From: Lachnoanaerobaculum sanguinis
GTDB taxonomy: Bacteria > Bacillota > Clostridia > Lachnospirales > Lachnospiraceae
Length of the DNA stretch: 64,000 nt
Assembly: GCF_033242365.1 (NCBI RefSeq)
Contig: NZ_BTHK01000014.1
Coordinates: 1-64,000, forward strand
Reading direction: 5' to 3'
Position 1 is the first letter of the stretch, and each line of letters opens with the position of its first letter. This document shows, piece by piece, positions 7,616 through 16,309 of the stretch. The position numbers and the translations under genes were made by a program. The notes under the pieces are model-generated. The model had not been told where the DNA came from. It saw only the letters and a list, made by a program, of their open reading frames with translations, and made no database searches.

Positions 7616-8980
7616 TTATTTATCCTTGGTATTTGCGGTAATTTCACCTTCTCCGACGCCTTCTGTCGACTCTTTCATGAACAAAACTTTAGGTGTCAAA
7701 ACTATCAAGATAAGGTCCATCCATATACTGTAATTTCTTATGTAATGCAGATCAAGCTTTAATTTATCATATGGTGTTGTATTGTACTTGCCGTGAACCT
7801 GTGCATATCCTGTAAGTCCCGCCTTCATTTTAAGTCTCATAGAAAACTCCGGAAGCTCTTCCATATACTCTGCGGCAATCTCCGGTCTCTCAGGTCTTGG
7901 ACCTACAAGACTCATTTCACCCTTTATTATATTAAAAAGCTGTGGAAGTTCGTCAAATCTCGTAGCTCTTAATAGCTTTCCGACTGCCGTGATTCTGTCA
8001 TCATCTTCTCCGGCAAGCCTTGCTATACCGTCCTTTTCCGCATCTTCTCTCATAGTTCTGAATTTATATATTTCAAACAGCTTTCCGTCAAGTGTAAGTC
8101 TGGTCTGCTTATAAAATACCGGACCTTTGTCTGTAAGATGTATTGCCGCACCGAACATGACAAACAGTGGCAGAGTAATTATTATACCTATTACGCTGAC
8201 TACAACGTCTATGATTCTCTTTACCAGCATCTGATCGGCCTGAAGCCCCTCATTTCTTGAAAGAAGAATAGGTGTATCAAACAGATTCAGATTTGTGGAA
8301 GTTCTTATCAATATATCGCTTATCTTTGGTATCATATATACTCTGATACCTGCATCATAACATTTCTTTAAAAGCAGATTTCTTTCATGTGAAGGTATAT
8401 CTCCTACAACCATACCTTCAAACTCCTCCGCTCTTTTCATTATTTCATCAATACCGACTTTGGTACTTATTACTCCGCCTATTATATACTTGTCATCTCT
8501 GGCACCTATTTTTTCCATTATGGAAAATACCGGTCTGTTTCCATAGACTACCAAAAGTCTTCTTGGCGGAAAGAGCACACTGTATATCCACTGAAACAAA
8601 AACACCCAGGCACATACCAATGCGGCATCTATAACAGTTAAAATTATAAACGGTGTCGGTGCATGAAATCTTTTATCCACCAATGCAAGTATAATATATC
8701 CTATTACATTGGCTATCAAAAGCGATAAAATATGAGAATAGATTATATTACCTCTTTTTAAATAACCTATTTTTAAACCGCCGTATGTCTGCAGAAAGAA
8801 AAACAGCAACATTCCGTACATTGCAGCCAACAGCCAGATTCCTCTTCTCCAGAATCTTACCTCTATAATAGTATTCAGATGAAAATACCATAGCGCCCAA
8901 TAAAGCCCTATTTCTATTAGCAATATGATAGCTGCCGAACCGAATTTTACAATTCGTTTATACTGTTCCTTTGTATTCAT
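7616..8980 (-). CDS. polyprenyl glycosylphosphotransferase (WbaP/WcaJ-like)
   Basis: Membrane enzyme that starts exopolysaccharide or capsule synthesis by moving a sugar-1-phosphate from a UDP-sugar to undecaprenyl phosphate. The start at 8980 (ATG) is preferred over the upstream GTG at 9001 because GGAGGAG lies just before it; length 454. Four or five hydrophobic helices fill residues 10-140, followed by a CoA-binding-like soluble domain (about 145-245), a re-entrant/TM segment (about 255-280), then the bacterial sugar transferase catalytic domain with KFRTMREDA, GPRPERPE and TGYAQVHGKY motifs. It is a single-gene unit with its own terminator and no polysaccharide cluster around it. Sugar specificity cannot be read. 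Confidence 0.9.
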   Translation of the reverse strand: MNTKEQYKRIVKFGSAAIILLIEIGLYWALWYFHLNTIIEVRFWRRGIWLLAAMYGMLLFFFLQTYGGLKIGYLKRGNIIYSHILSLLIANVIGYIILALVDKRFHAPTPFIILTVIDAALVCAWVFLFQWIYSVLFPPRRLLVVYGNRPVFSIMEKIGARDDKYIIGGVISTKVGIDEIMKRAEEFEGMVVGDIPSHERNLLLKKCYDAGIRVYMIPKISDILIRTSTNLNLFDTPILLSRNEGLQADQMLVKRIIDVVVSVIGIIITLPLFVMFGAAIHLTDKGPVFYKQTRLTLDGKLFEIYKFRTMREDAEKDGIARLAGEDDDRITAVGKLLRATRFDELPQLFNIIKGEMSLVGPRPERPEIAAEYMEELPEFSMRLKMKAGLTGYAQVHGKYNTTPYDKLKLDLHYIRNYSIWMDLILIVLTPKVLFMKESTEGVGEGEITANTKDK

Positions 8981-9067
8981 ATCTCCTCCAATACCTCTCA
9001 CTCCGATACTATTGTAGCATATTTTTAATATATGTATTTATAATTTTGTATTAAGAGATAAAATCTT

Positions 9068-10027
9068 TTATACTGACCTTAACAGTCTTTCAAGTTCATC
9101 ATATCTTTCAACATGATTCACCCTATCCCTAAGTGCCGATGAGCCCTTCATACCATGTGTGTACCATGCAACATGTTTTCTCATCTTTCTTATAGCCATA
9201 ATTTCATCATCATATTGCATTTGCAGTTTACAATGTTTGAGTATCATATCCACGATTTCATCTTTCTCGGGTTTTTCTATGATTTCCCCATTCAAATACC
9301 CTCTGATTTCTTTGAATATCCACGGATTTCCTCTTGCCGCTCTTGCAATCATTATCCCGTCACAGCCCGTATACTCATACATTTCTTTTGCACTTTTGCC
9401 GTCCACCACATCTCCGTTTCCAATTACCGGAATGCCGAGATTTGACTTTACAGCCTTTATAATGCTCCAATCCGCCTTACCCGAATAGTACTGTTCTCTG
9501 GTTCTGGCATGTACGGCAACAGCACTTACACCTGAAGCTTCGGCTATTTTTGCAATTTCCACCGCATTGATATTGTCGTCATTGAACCCTTTTCTTATCT
9601 TTAATGTAACAGGCTTTTTTACACTCTTTACAAGCTTTGTAAGTATCTCCTCTACAAGTTTCGGATTCTTCATAAGTGCCGAACCTTCACCGTTATTTAC
9701 TATCTTCGGTACGGGACAACCCATATTAAAATCAAATATATCAAAATCTCTTTCTTCTATACTTGCGGCCATTTGTGCAATTATATCGGGGTCCGAGCCG
9801 AAAAGCTGCAGCGCAATCGGATGTTCCCCTTTATCTATTTTCATAAGCGGTTCCGTATTTTTGTTTTTAAAATAGATAGCCTTTGCACTCACCATCTCTG
9901 TAACAAGAAGTGAAGCTCCCATTTCTTTGCATAAATGACGAAATGGCAAGTCACTTACACCTGCCATTGGTCCTAGGCACAAACCGCCTTCTATATTTAT
10001 ATTTCCGATTTTAAAATCTTTTAGCAT
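9068..10027 (-). CDS. dusB: tRNA-dihydrouridine synthase DusB
   Basis: FMN-dependent TIM-barrel enzyme of 319 residues that reduces uridines in the tRNA D-loop. The catalytic cysteine sits in NMGCPVPKIV (Cys104), the FMN/phosphate-binding stretches GPMAGVSDLPFR (19-30) and GNGDVVDG (about 208) are present, and HARTREQYYSGKADW around residue 175 is the family signature. The C-terminal helical tRNA-binding domain is complete. The start codon overlaps the stop of the upstream GtrA gene by one base (TAATG), so the two are translationally coupled, although their functions are unrelated. Confidence 0.94.
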   Translation of the reverse strand: MLKDFKIGNINIEGGLCLGPMAGVSDLPFRHLCKEMGASLLVTEMVSAKAIYFKNKNTEPLMKIDKGEHPIALQLFGSDPDIIAQMAASIEERDFDIFDFNMGCPVPKIVNNGEGSALMKNPKLVEEILTKLVKSVKKPVTLKIRKGFNDDNINAVEIAKIAEASGVSAVAVHARTREQYYSGKADWSIIKAVKSNLGIPVIGNGDVVDGKSAKEMYEYTGCDGIMIARAARGNPWIFKEIRGYLNGEIIEKPEKDEIVDMILKHCKLQMQYDDEIMAIRKMRKHVAWYTHGMKGSSALRDRVNHVERYDELERLLRSV

Positions 10028-10449
10028 TATTCCTTATTCTTTCTAAAAATAAACAGCTTTGAAAAAATATAATTAAGTATAACTACGACCACACTTGAGA
10101 CTATTTTTGCAATTATCCAGTTTCTCTTTAATAAGTCTACTCCAACAAACATAATCGCCGTATCCAAAAAACCTGTAAACAATCTTGCCGTAATAAAGCC
10201 TGACAGTTCAACTGCCAGTTTCGAAAACTCAAAGCTTTTACTTTTAAATACCCATATTTTATTTGTTATAAAGGCAAAAAGAACGGATAATATCCATGCA
10301 ATCGTATTGGATACCAAGTTCGGAAATTGGAGCTTTGTATAGCAAACATGGTATGCCGCAAAATTTACAAGAGTGGTCAGTACACCGAAAATAAGATACA
10401 GTAATACACTCTCATATTTTTTTATATAATATGATATTTTTTCAAGCAT
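10027..10449 (-). CDS. GtrA-family membrane protein
   Basis: A 140-residue protein with four predicted transmembrane helices (about 15-35, 45-65, 80-100, 115-133) and the GtrA features: an FGVLTTLVNF first helix and the short basic FAFITNKIWVFKSKS motif. GtrA proteins are thought to move polyprenyl-linked sugars across the membrane for wall or surface glycosylation. It is linked to dusB by a TAATG overlap and lies two bases after the small gene upstream. A second GtrA domain occurs fused to a glycosyltransferase at 34930-36006. Confidence 0.85.
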   Translation of the reverse strand: MLEKISYYIKKYESVLLYLIFGVLTTLVNFAAYHVCYTKLQFPNLVSNTIAWILSVLFAFITNKIWVFKSKSFEFSKLAVELSGFITARLFTGFLDTAIMFVGVDLLKRNWIIAKIVSSVVVVILNYIFSKLFIFRKNKE

Positions 10450-10451
10450 AA

Positions 10452-10820
10452 TTATTCTGCACTCTCTCCCAATATCACCACTTTATAAAACAATTCCAGC
10501 TGTGACAAAAGCTCTTCTTTTTTTCTTTGGTATAAGCTTATCTTCAAGCCGCTCTCTATCTCGTCAAAATAAAAATCGGCATCATCAACTCTTACACAAA
10601 AGCTCAAATTACCGAACCTATCAAACTCCATAGTAAGTATGCCTCCCGCCTCTTCGGCAAAAGACACACACATTATTTTAAGCTCGTTTTTTATCTCATC
10701 CGGCAAAAGCTTGAACTTTTCATTGAAATAATACTTCTGAACATATGAGCTGGCACCACATAGCACCATGTTTTCACTGTTTGTCCAATCGTAATTATAT
10801 CCGTCTATCATTTCAGGCAT
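10452..10820 (-). CDS. small conserved protein, DUF6145-like
   Basis: A 122-residue soluble acidic protein with no recognised catalytic motif. It resembles small Lachnospiraceae proteins annotated as DUF6145, an assignment I hold loosely. Features visible: FAEEAGGILTMEFD near residue 55 and a DDADFYFDEIESG stretch near 80, suggesting an alpha/beta fold. It begins one base after pfkA ends and is followed after two bases by the GtrA gene, so it belongs to a pfkA-x-gtrA-dusB operon. Confidence 0.62.
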   Translation of the reverse strand: MPEMIDGYNYDWTNSENMVLCGASSYVQKYYFNEKFKLLPDEIKNELKIMCVSFAEEAGGILTMEFDRFGNLSFCVRVDDADFYFDEIESGLKISLYQRKKEELLSQLELFYKVVILGESAE

Positions 10821-10821
10821 A

Positions 10822-11790
10822 TTATCTTACCAAAAGCTTGCTTATTCTGAATTGATCTTCCGGTATATCCTTAGTCATTGCCAATGCTTCCTGAATATCA
10901 AAGTCAACATACTCACCGTTTTTGTATGCAACAAGTCTGTTTGAATGACCTGCCAATAAAAGCTCTACAGCCTTTGCTCCCATAATTGAAGCATAAACTC
11001 TGTCCTTACATGTAGGCGCACCACCTCTTTGCATGTAACCTAAGATTGTAGCTCTTGTCTCGATTCCTGTAGCAGCTTCTATTCTCTTTGCCATGGAAGT
11101 TGAATGTCCGATTCCCTCGGCATTGATTATGATATGATGCTTTTTTCCGCGCTTTCTGTTTTCAATGATTCTGTCAATCAGCACCTGCTCGTTTCCGTCA
11201 TATCTCTCAGGTAAAAGCACATCCTCTGCACCGTTTGCAAATCCGCACCAAAGTGCAATATATCCTGCATTTCTACCCATTACCTCAATTATTGAGCATC
11301 TCTCATGTGATGTGGAAGTATCTCTTACCTTATCAATAGCTTCCATTGCAGTATTTACCGCAGTATCAAATCCTATAGTATAGTCTGTACATGCTATATC
11401 AAGGTCGATAGTTCCCGGTATTCCTATAGTATTTATTCCCAGTGCGGAAAGCTTTCCGGCACCTTGGAACGATCCGTCACCACCTATAACGACAACTCCG
11501 TCTATACCATGTTTTCTACAGATTTCAGCACCCCTTTTTTGTCCCTCTGCTGTAGTAAACTCCTGGCATCTTGCAGTATAAAGAATTGTACCACCTCTGT
11601 GAATGATTTCAGACACGCTGGTACTGTCCATATCTACTATCTCTTCCTGTAAAAGTCCTGCATAACCTCTCATGATTCCCTTTACATTTATTCCGTTATG
11701 TATTGCTGTTCTAACTACCGCTCTGATAGCCGCATTCATTCCCGGTGCATCACCACCACTTGTCAAAACGCCTATAGTTTTTATTGCCAT
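10822..11790 (-). CDS. pfkA: ATP-dependent 6-phosphofructokinase
   Basis: Glycolytic enzyme of 322 residues phosphorylating fructose-6-phosphate. The ATP-binding SGGDAPGMN (11-19) and GGDGS (103-107) motifs are present; the Gly after Asp in GGDGS marks the ATP-dependent rather than pyrophosphate type. The active-site loop reads PGTIDLD (125-131): the catalytic Asp (129) and the following Asp (131) are kept, but the Asn between them in most enzymes (PGTIDND) is Leu. The MGRNAGYIAL substrate motif is intact, as is the effector-site pattern. It is the first gene of an operon running to dusB; AGGAGG precedes the start. Confidence 0.96.
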   Translation of the reverse strand: MAIKTIGVLTSGGDAPGMNAAIRAVVRTAIHNGINVKGIMRGYAGLLQEEIVDMDSTSVSEIIHRGGTILYTARCQEFTTAEGQKRGAEICRKHGIDGVVVIGGDGSFQGAGKLSALGINTIGIPGTIDLDIACTDYTIGFDTAVNTAMEAIDKVRDTSTSHERCSIIEVMGRNAGYIALWCGFANGAEDVLLPERYDGNEQVLIDRIIENRKRGKKHHIIINAEGIGHSTSMAKRIEAATGIETRATILGYMQRGGAPTCKDRVYASIMGAKAVELLLAGHSNRLVAYKNGEYVDFDIQEALAMTKDIPEDQFRISKLLVR

Positions 11791-11960
11791 ATATTTCCTC
11801 CTATTTTAAAAAACGGATCTACTCTTTTTTCTATATGTAATTTATTTAGTATATCTCGGTAAGAATATACATATATAAATATCTACATCATTTTATATTA
11901 ATGAAAAACATTTTTCAATAGTCTTGTCATGGAATTAACAAATTCTAATTTACAAAATGC

Positions 11961-12006
11961 AAAGAGCATTATCAAAAAATCTAAAACAGATTTCTTAATA
12001 ATGCCC
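11961..12006 (-). terminator. terminator of SRP RNA
   Basis: Long hairpin on the minus strand: GGGCATTATTAAGAAATCT pairs with AGATTTTTTGATAATGCTC (loop GTTTT), followed by TTTG. It begins eight bases after the SRP RNA 3' end. Confidence 0.85.
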
Positions 12007-12013
12007 TTTTATA

Positions 12014-12274
12014 TGCACGTCTTGCTTCGAATGCCATTCACAAGCGTTACAAAAGCAGTTAGCTCTGCGGCGGCTATCTCACGGCACATGAAAGGTCTTC
12101 CTTAGTGTTGCTACATTCCTGTCCTGACACGGTTCGAAAGTTTCCATTGCGTGGGGACCCCCGCTTCAACACCACTTACTCCAGACTGCCAAGCAAATGA
12201 ACACCCTAGGCAAGACATCACCCCTACTAAAGCGGATTGTAGGTACAGGACACCGCTATCTTCCCGGCTGTGCA
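12014..12274 (-). ncRNA. ffs: signal recognition particle RNA, large bacterial type
   Basis: On the minus strand the sequence carries the hallmarks of the large Firmicute SRP RNA. The SRP54-binding hairpin appears as GTGTCAGGAC...GTAGCAACAC (with the usual GTCAGG and AGCA internal-loop strands), followed by CTAAGGAAGACC. The Alu-domain conserved segments GCGGTGTCCTGTACC near the 5' end and GAGCTAACTGCTT...GTAACGC near the 3' end are present. The 5' TGCAC pairs with the 3' GTGCA, closing the molecule at about 261 bases. A promoter ends seven bases before the 5' end and a terminator follows. The apical loop, AGGAAT, departs from the common GGAA tetraloop context. Confidence 0.93.
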
Positions 12275-12280
12275 TTAACA

Positions 12281-12310
12281 AGTATACTTGCAATGATCTA
12301 TATTTGTCAA
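12281..12310 (-). promoter_or_regulatory. SRP RNA promoter
   Basis: On the minus strand TTGACA (12305-12310), 18-base spacer, TATACT (12281-12286), placing +1 at about 12274. It begins only about 16 bases after the mfd stop codon. Confidence 0.85.
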
Positions 12311-12325
12311 ATGATTTTTGATGTG

Positions 12326-15300
12326 CTAAAACAATTGCTCTCTCATTTTCTCAAGCAAACCTATAGTAAATTCCATCCTGTCCTCGGTTGAGATTTTCTC
12401 CTTATCCCTGTACTCCCAGTTCAATACCTTGTCATATTTTACAGTTAAATTCTTTCCGAAGGACTTTAAGAAAGCATCGAGGTTATCCGTTTTTATCTCT
12501 TTATTTTCTCTCATTGTCCACTTTATCTGCAACTTATTCACAATAATATCGGTAATAAACATACTGCTTGCCAGAGCCTTTATTCTTGCAACATACAAAA
12601 GATTGGCAACAGACTTCGGCATCTCACCGAATCTGTCTATAAGCTCATCCTGCATATCAAGGAAATCCTCCTCGGTTTTTACCAATGCTATCTTTTTATA
12701 TATCTCAAGTTTTGTCTCTTCATTGGAAATATAGCTGCTTGGAATATAGGCACTGCTGTCTATCTCAACACTTGCCTCCACTTCTTCTTCCACAGGCTTT
12801 CCTGTCTTTAAGGCTCTTACCGCAGTGTTTAAAAGTTTCACATAAAGATCGTATCCGACTTCTTCCATATGACCATGCTGAGTTACACCCAGCACATTTC
12901 CGGCTCCTCTTATCTCAAGATCTCTCATTGCAATCTTTATTCCGGAACCGAGTTCCGTAAATTCTCTTATTGCCTTAAGTCTCTTTGAAGCTTCCTCGGA
13001 CAAAAGTTTATTTCTCGTATACATAAGGAAGGCATAGGCACTTCTTTTGCTTCTTCCGACTCTACCTCTAAGCTGATAAAGCTGTGAGAGTCCGAGTCTG
13101 TCCGCATCATGAACAATTATGGTATTGGCATTCGGAACATCAAGACCTGTCTCCACTATGGTTGTGGTTACCAACACATCCACATCACCATTGATAAAAT
13201 CGACCATTCTTTCTTCCAAATGTCTCTCATCCATTCTTCCATGCACATATTCCACATTTATATCAGGTAATAGCGCTCTGACATGTGCGGCAACTTCTTC
13301 TATATTGTTGACTCTGTTGTAAAGATAGTAAACCTGACCGCCTCTGGCAACCTCTCTTCTGATAGCCTCTTTAACCGTCTCATCATGATACTCCATTACA
13401 TAGGTCTGTATCGGCTTTCTGTCAACAGGCGGCTCTTCCAATACCGACAGATTTCTGATACCCGAAAGTGACATATGAAGAGTTCTCGGTATCGGTGTTG
13501 CGGTAAGTGTAAGCACATTTACATTTTCACAAAGCTGCTTTAATTTCTCCTTATGTCTTACACCGAATCTTTGCTCCTCATCCACTATCACAAGTCCGAG
13601 TTTTTTAGGTGCTACATCCTTTGATAAAAGTCTATGTGTTCCTATCACTATATCCACAAGACCTTTTTCAAGATCACTGACAGTCTGATTCTGCTCCTTC
13701 TTTGTGTTAAATCTGGAAAGTAAACCTATTTTTACAGGAAAGTCTTTCATTCTCTGAACAAATGTATTGTAATGCTGTCTTGCAAGAATGGTTGTCGGAA
13801 CAAGGTAAAGTACCTGATATCCTTCCTGTATTACCTTAAAAGCAATTCTTAAGGCAATCTCAGTCTTACCGTATCCCACATCTCCGCATATCAGACGGTC
13901 CATTATCTTTCCGGTCTCCAGATCTCTCTTGGCATCCTCTATGGCTTTTATCTGATCATAAGTCTCCTCATACTCAAACATTTCTTCAAACTCTCTTTGC
14001 CAAAGAGTATCCTCTCCATAGAATACCCCCTGTCCTTTAAGTCTGCTTGCATAGAGTTCCACAAGCTCCTTGGCCATCTCTTCGACTTCCGTCTTTACTC
14101 TTGATTTGGTCTTACTCCACTCTACTCCGCCAAGCTTATTGAGTTTGGGTTTTTTTATTTCTCCGCCGCCGTATTTTTGTATTCTGTTCAGCTTTGAAAC
14201 CGGTACAAAACAATTGTCACCGCCCTGATATTCAATCTTTACATAGTCCTTAATTACATCGTCTCTTTCTATCTTTTCTATACCCTTATAGATTCCAAGA
14301 CCATGGTCTTCATGTACGATATAATCGCCTATATGCAGTTCGCTTAATGAGGTTACTCTGTCACCCTCATATTCTTTTTCTCTTCTCTTTTTCTTCTTCG
14401 GAGTTTTAAAAATATCGGTTTCCGAAATCAGCGCAAAATTGATCGCAGGATATTCAAATCCCGAGTGAATATTTCCAACAAATATTGCAATCTGCCCCGG
14501 AGCGATACTTATATCTTTTTCACCTTCAGAAAAGAAAGCATCCAAGGAATAATCATTTCTAAAACTGTCCGCAAGTCTCTTTGCTCTGGTCTTTGATGCA
14601 CAAACAAGAGCAACTCTGGTTTTGTCAGCTCTGTATTTTTTCAAATCGTCCACAAGATTTGTAAAATCTTCATGGTATACTCCGCTCATTCTTGAAAACA
14701 CGGAGTACATTGCTTTGATTTCCAGTTCCTTTATTCTGTTATCAAGTCCTGTAAGTGCAATACTCGGCGCTTTATTCAAGCTGTGAAACACCTCATCGGC
14801 TCCGAATATATCGGGAATATCTTCTTTTTTGTACTGTCCGGATTCTATTCTTCCGGCTGCACTTTGATTGTATTCATCTTCCGTTTTTCTCGCCTTGTCC
14901 ATGGTTCTTGCAGGCTCATCAATATATATAAGGGTATTATTATAATCAAAATATCTTAAAAATGACTGCTCACCGCCAAGTACCTTTTCTCTTGCCGGAT
15001 AAATATTTACATAATCCAGCTCATCAAGCGATCTTTGACTTGCCGGATCAAAACTTTTCATAGCATCTATTTCATCATCCCAAAGTTCTATTCTTACAGG
15101 ATATTCTTCAGTAAGCGGAAAAATATCTATTATTCCTCCTCTTATTGAAAACTGTCCGGGATTACTTGTTTCAAAGCTTCTCTCATAGCCTATATCCGTC
15201 AGCTTTTTTGATATCTTTTCTATATCGATAATATCTTCTTTTTTAATCTCCAAAGTGGCTTCACAAAACTTATGATAATCTTCAAGTTTATCCATAAGAG

Positions 15301-15664
15301 CGTCCACCGTTGTTACTATGACACCGCTCTTATCCTCCCTTAAATGTTTCCATACTTCCACTCTTTTAGCTGTTATCTGTGATGATCTTATATCTGCCGT
15401 AAAAAACAAAAGATCCCTTGCAGGATATAGATAAACCTCGTCCAAAAAGCAGCCTATATCTTCATATAGCCTGCTCGCATTGTCCTCATCATATGATATA
15501 ACAAGTTTCCAAGCCTTTTCTTCTTTCATCAGCTCGGAAATCAGATGTGCTTTTCCCGGCTCGGACATATCACTTACCTGTACCGGGAATTTTTCTTTTT
15601 CTATACTTTCTTCTAAAGATTCAAAATCCGCTAATCTTTTTAAGGGATTTTCAAATAAACTCAT
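12326..15664 (-). CDS. mfd: transcription-repair coupling factor Mfd
   Basis: A 1112-residue DNA translocase that removes stalled RNA polymerase and recruits UvrA. Visible in order: the N-terminal UvrB-homology region with the RPAR-like EKFPVQVSDM start; the CarD-like RNA-polymerase-interaction domain (HIGDYIVHEDHGLGIYKG, about 450-470); helicase motif I GDVGYGKTE (about 600); DEEQ box VIVDEEQRFG; TATPIPRT motif III; motif VI QLRGRVGRS; and the TRG region with GAGNVLG. The C-terminal regulatory D7 domain is present. Full length for the family. The start has GGAAG upstream, and pth ends nine bases earlier, so pth-mfd form an operon. Confidence 0.97.
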   Translation of the reverse strand: MSLFENPLKRLADFESLEESIEKEKFPVQVSDMSEPGKAHLISELMKEEKAWKLVISYDEDNASRLYEDIGCFLDEVYLYPARDLLFFTADIRSSQITAKRVEVWKHLREDKSGVIVTTVDALMDKLEDYHKFCEATLEIKKEDIIDIEKISKKLTDIGYERSFETSNPGQFSIRGGIIDIFPLTEEYPVRIELWDDEIDAMKSFDPASQRSLDELDYVNIYPAREKVLGGEQSFLRYFDYNNTLIYIDEPARTMDKARKTEDEYNQSAAGRIESGQYKKEDIPDIFGADEVFHSLNKAPSIALTGLDNRIKELEIKAMYSVFSRMSGVYHEDFTNLVDDLKKYRADKTRVALVCASKTRAKRLADSFRNDYSLDAFFSEGEKDISIAPGQIAIFVGNIHSGFEYPAINFALISETDIFKTPKKKKRREKEYEGDRVTSLSELHIGDYIVHEDHGLGIYKGIEKIERDDVIKDYVKIEYQGGDNCFVPVSKLNRIQKYGGGEIKKPKLNKLGGVEWSKTKSRVKTEVEEMAKELVELYASRLKGQGVFYGEDTLWQREFEEMFEYEETYDQIKAIEDAKRDLETGKIMDRLICGDVGYGKTEIALRIAFKVIQEGYQVLYLVPTTILARQHYNTFVQRMKDFPVKIGLLSRFNTKKEQNQTVSDLEKGLVDIVIGTHRLLSKDVAPKKLGLVIVDEEQRFGVRHKEKLKQLCENVNVLTLTATPIPRTLHMSLSGIRNLSVLEEPPVDRKPIQTYVMEYHDETVKEAIRREVARGGQVYYLYNRVNNIEEVAAHVRALLPDINVEYVHGRMDERHLEERMVDFINGDVDVLVTTTIVETGLDVPNANTIIVHDADRLGLSQLYQLRGRVGRSKRSAYAFLMYTRNKLLSEEASKRLKAIREFTELGSGIKIAMRDLEIRGAGNVLGVTQHGHMEEVGYDLYVKLLNTAVRALKTGKPVEEEVEASVEIDSSAYIPSSYISNEETKLEIYKKIALVKTEEDFLDMQDELIDRFGEMPKSVANLLYVARIKALASSMFITDIIVNKLQIKWTMRENKEIKTDNLDAFLKSFGKNLTVKYDKVLNWEYRDKEKISTEDRMEFTIGLLEKMREQLF

Positions 15665-15672
15665 ATTCTTCC

Positions 15673-16245
15673 TTACTTTGTCTTTTTGGTATTGTATCTG
15701 TTCATTGCAGTATCGTACTGACCGTCCACCATAAGCTTTATCGCTTCTATGGCATCGGATGCCGCCTCATCCAGCAGTTTCTTGTCTGTATCACTGAATC
15801 TTCCAAGTACATGATCAGCCAGATCCATCCTCGCAGGCTTTTCACCTACTCCCACCTTGACTCTCGGAAAATCGGATGTTCCCATATGTGCAATCAATGA
15901 CTTGATACCGTTGTGACCGCCTGCACTTCCCTTTAATCTGATACGCAAATTTCCGGGCTCCAGGTTTATATCATCATAAACCACTATGACATCTGCCGCC
16001 TCTATCTTAAAATAATCCATAAAGGCTCTCACAGATTCTCCGCTATTGTTCATATAAGTCTGCGGCTCTAAAATAATTGCCTTTTCATTCCCTATTCTGA
16101 CCTTTGCAAAAAGTCCCTTATATTTTCTTTCGGATATATCCTCGCCAAGCTCATATGCAAGTTTTTCCACAACATAAAAACCCGCATTATGTCTGGTATT
16201 TACATACTCTCTTCCGGGATTCCCCAAACCAACTATTAACTTCAT
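15673..16245 (-). CDS. pth: peptidyl-tRNA hydrolase
   Basis: Releases tRNA from prematurely dropped peptidyl-tRNA. The start is placed at the ATG giving MKLIVGLGNPG (190 residues), which matches the family N-terminus; an upstream ATG at 16302 would add 19 residues but has no ribosome-binding site and overlaps promoter-like sequence. Catalytic and binding motifs: GLGNPGREYVNTRHN (His of the NTRHN motif), PQTYMNNSG, VVYDDINL with the catalytic Asp, and GSAGGHNGIKS. It lies nine bases before mfd. The choice of start is moderately certain because neither ATG has a strong ribosome-binding site. Confidence 0.93.
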   Translation of the reverse strand: MKLIVGLGNPGREYVNTRHNAGFYVVEKLAYELGEDISERKYKGLFAKVRIGNEKAIILEPQTYMNNSGESVRAFMDYFKIEAADVIVVYDDINLEPGNLRIRLKGSAGGHNGIKSLIAHMGTSDFPRVKVGVGEKPARMDLADHVLGRFSDTDKKLLDEAASDAIEAIKLMVDGQYDTAMNRYNTKKTK

Positions 16246-16309
16246 TTTACTTTCTTTTCTATCTTTATCAAATAATCTCTTTAGTATACCAAGTAATGCC
16301 ATTGTAAAA

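Noticed and set aside
12111..12293. Minus-strand open frame of about 60 codons between mfd and pfkA.
   Set aside because: It lies inside the SRP RNA on the same strand; the structured RNA with its promoter and terminator explains the sequence, and there is no ribosome-binding site.
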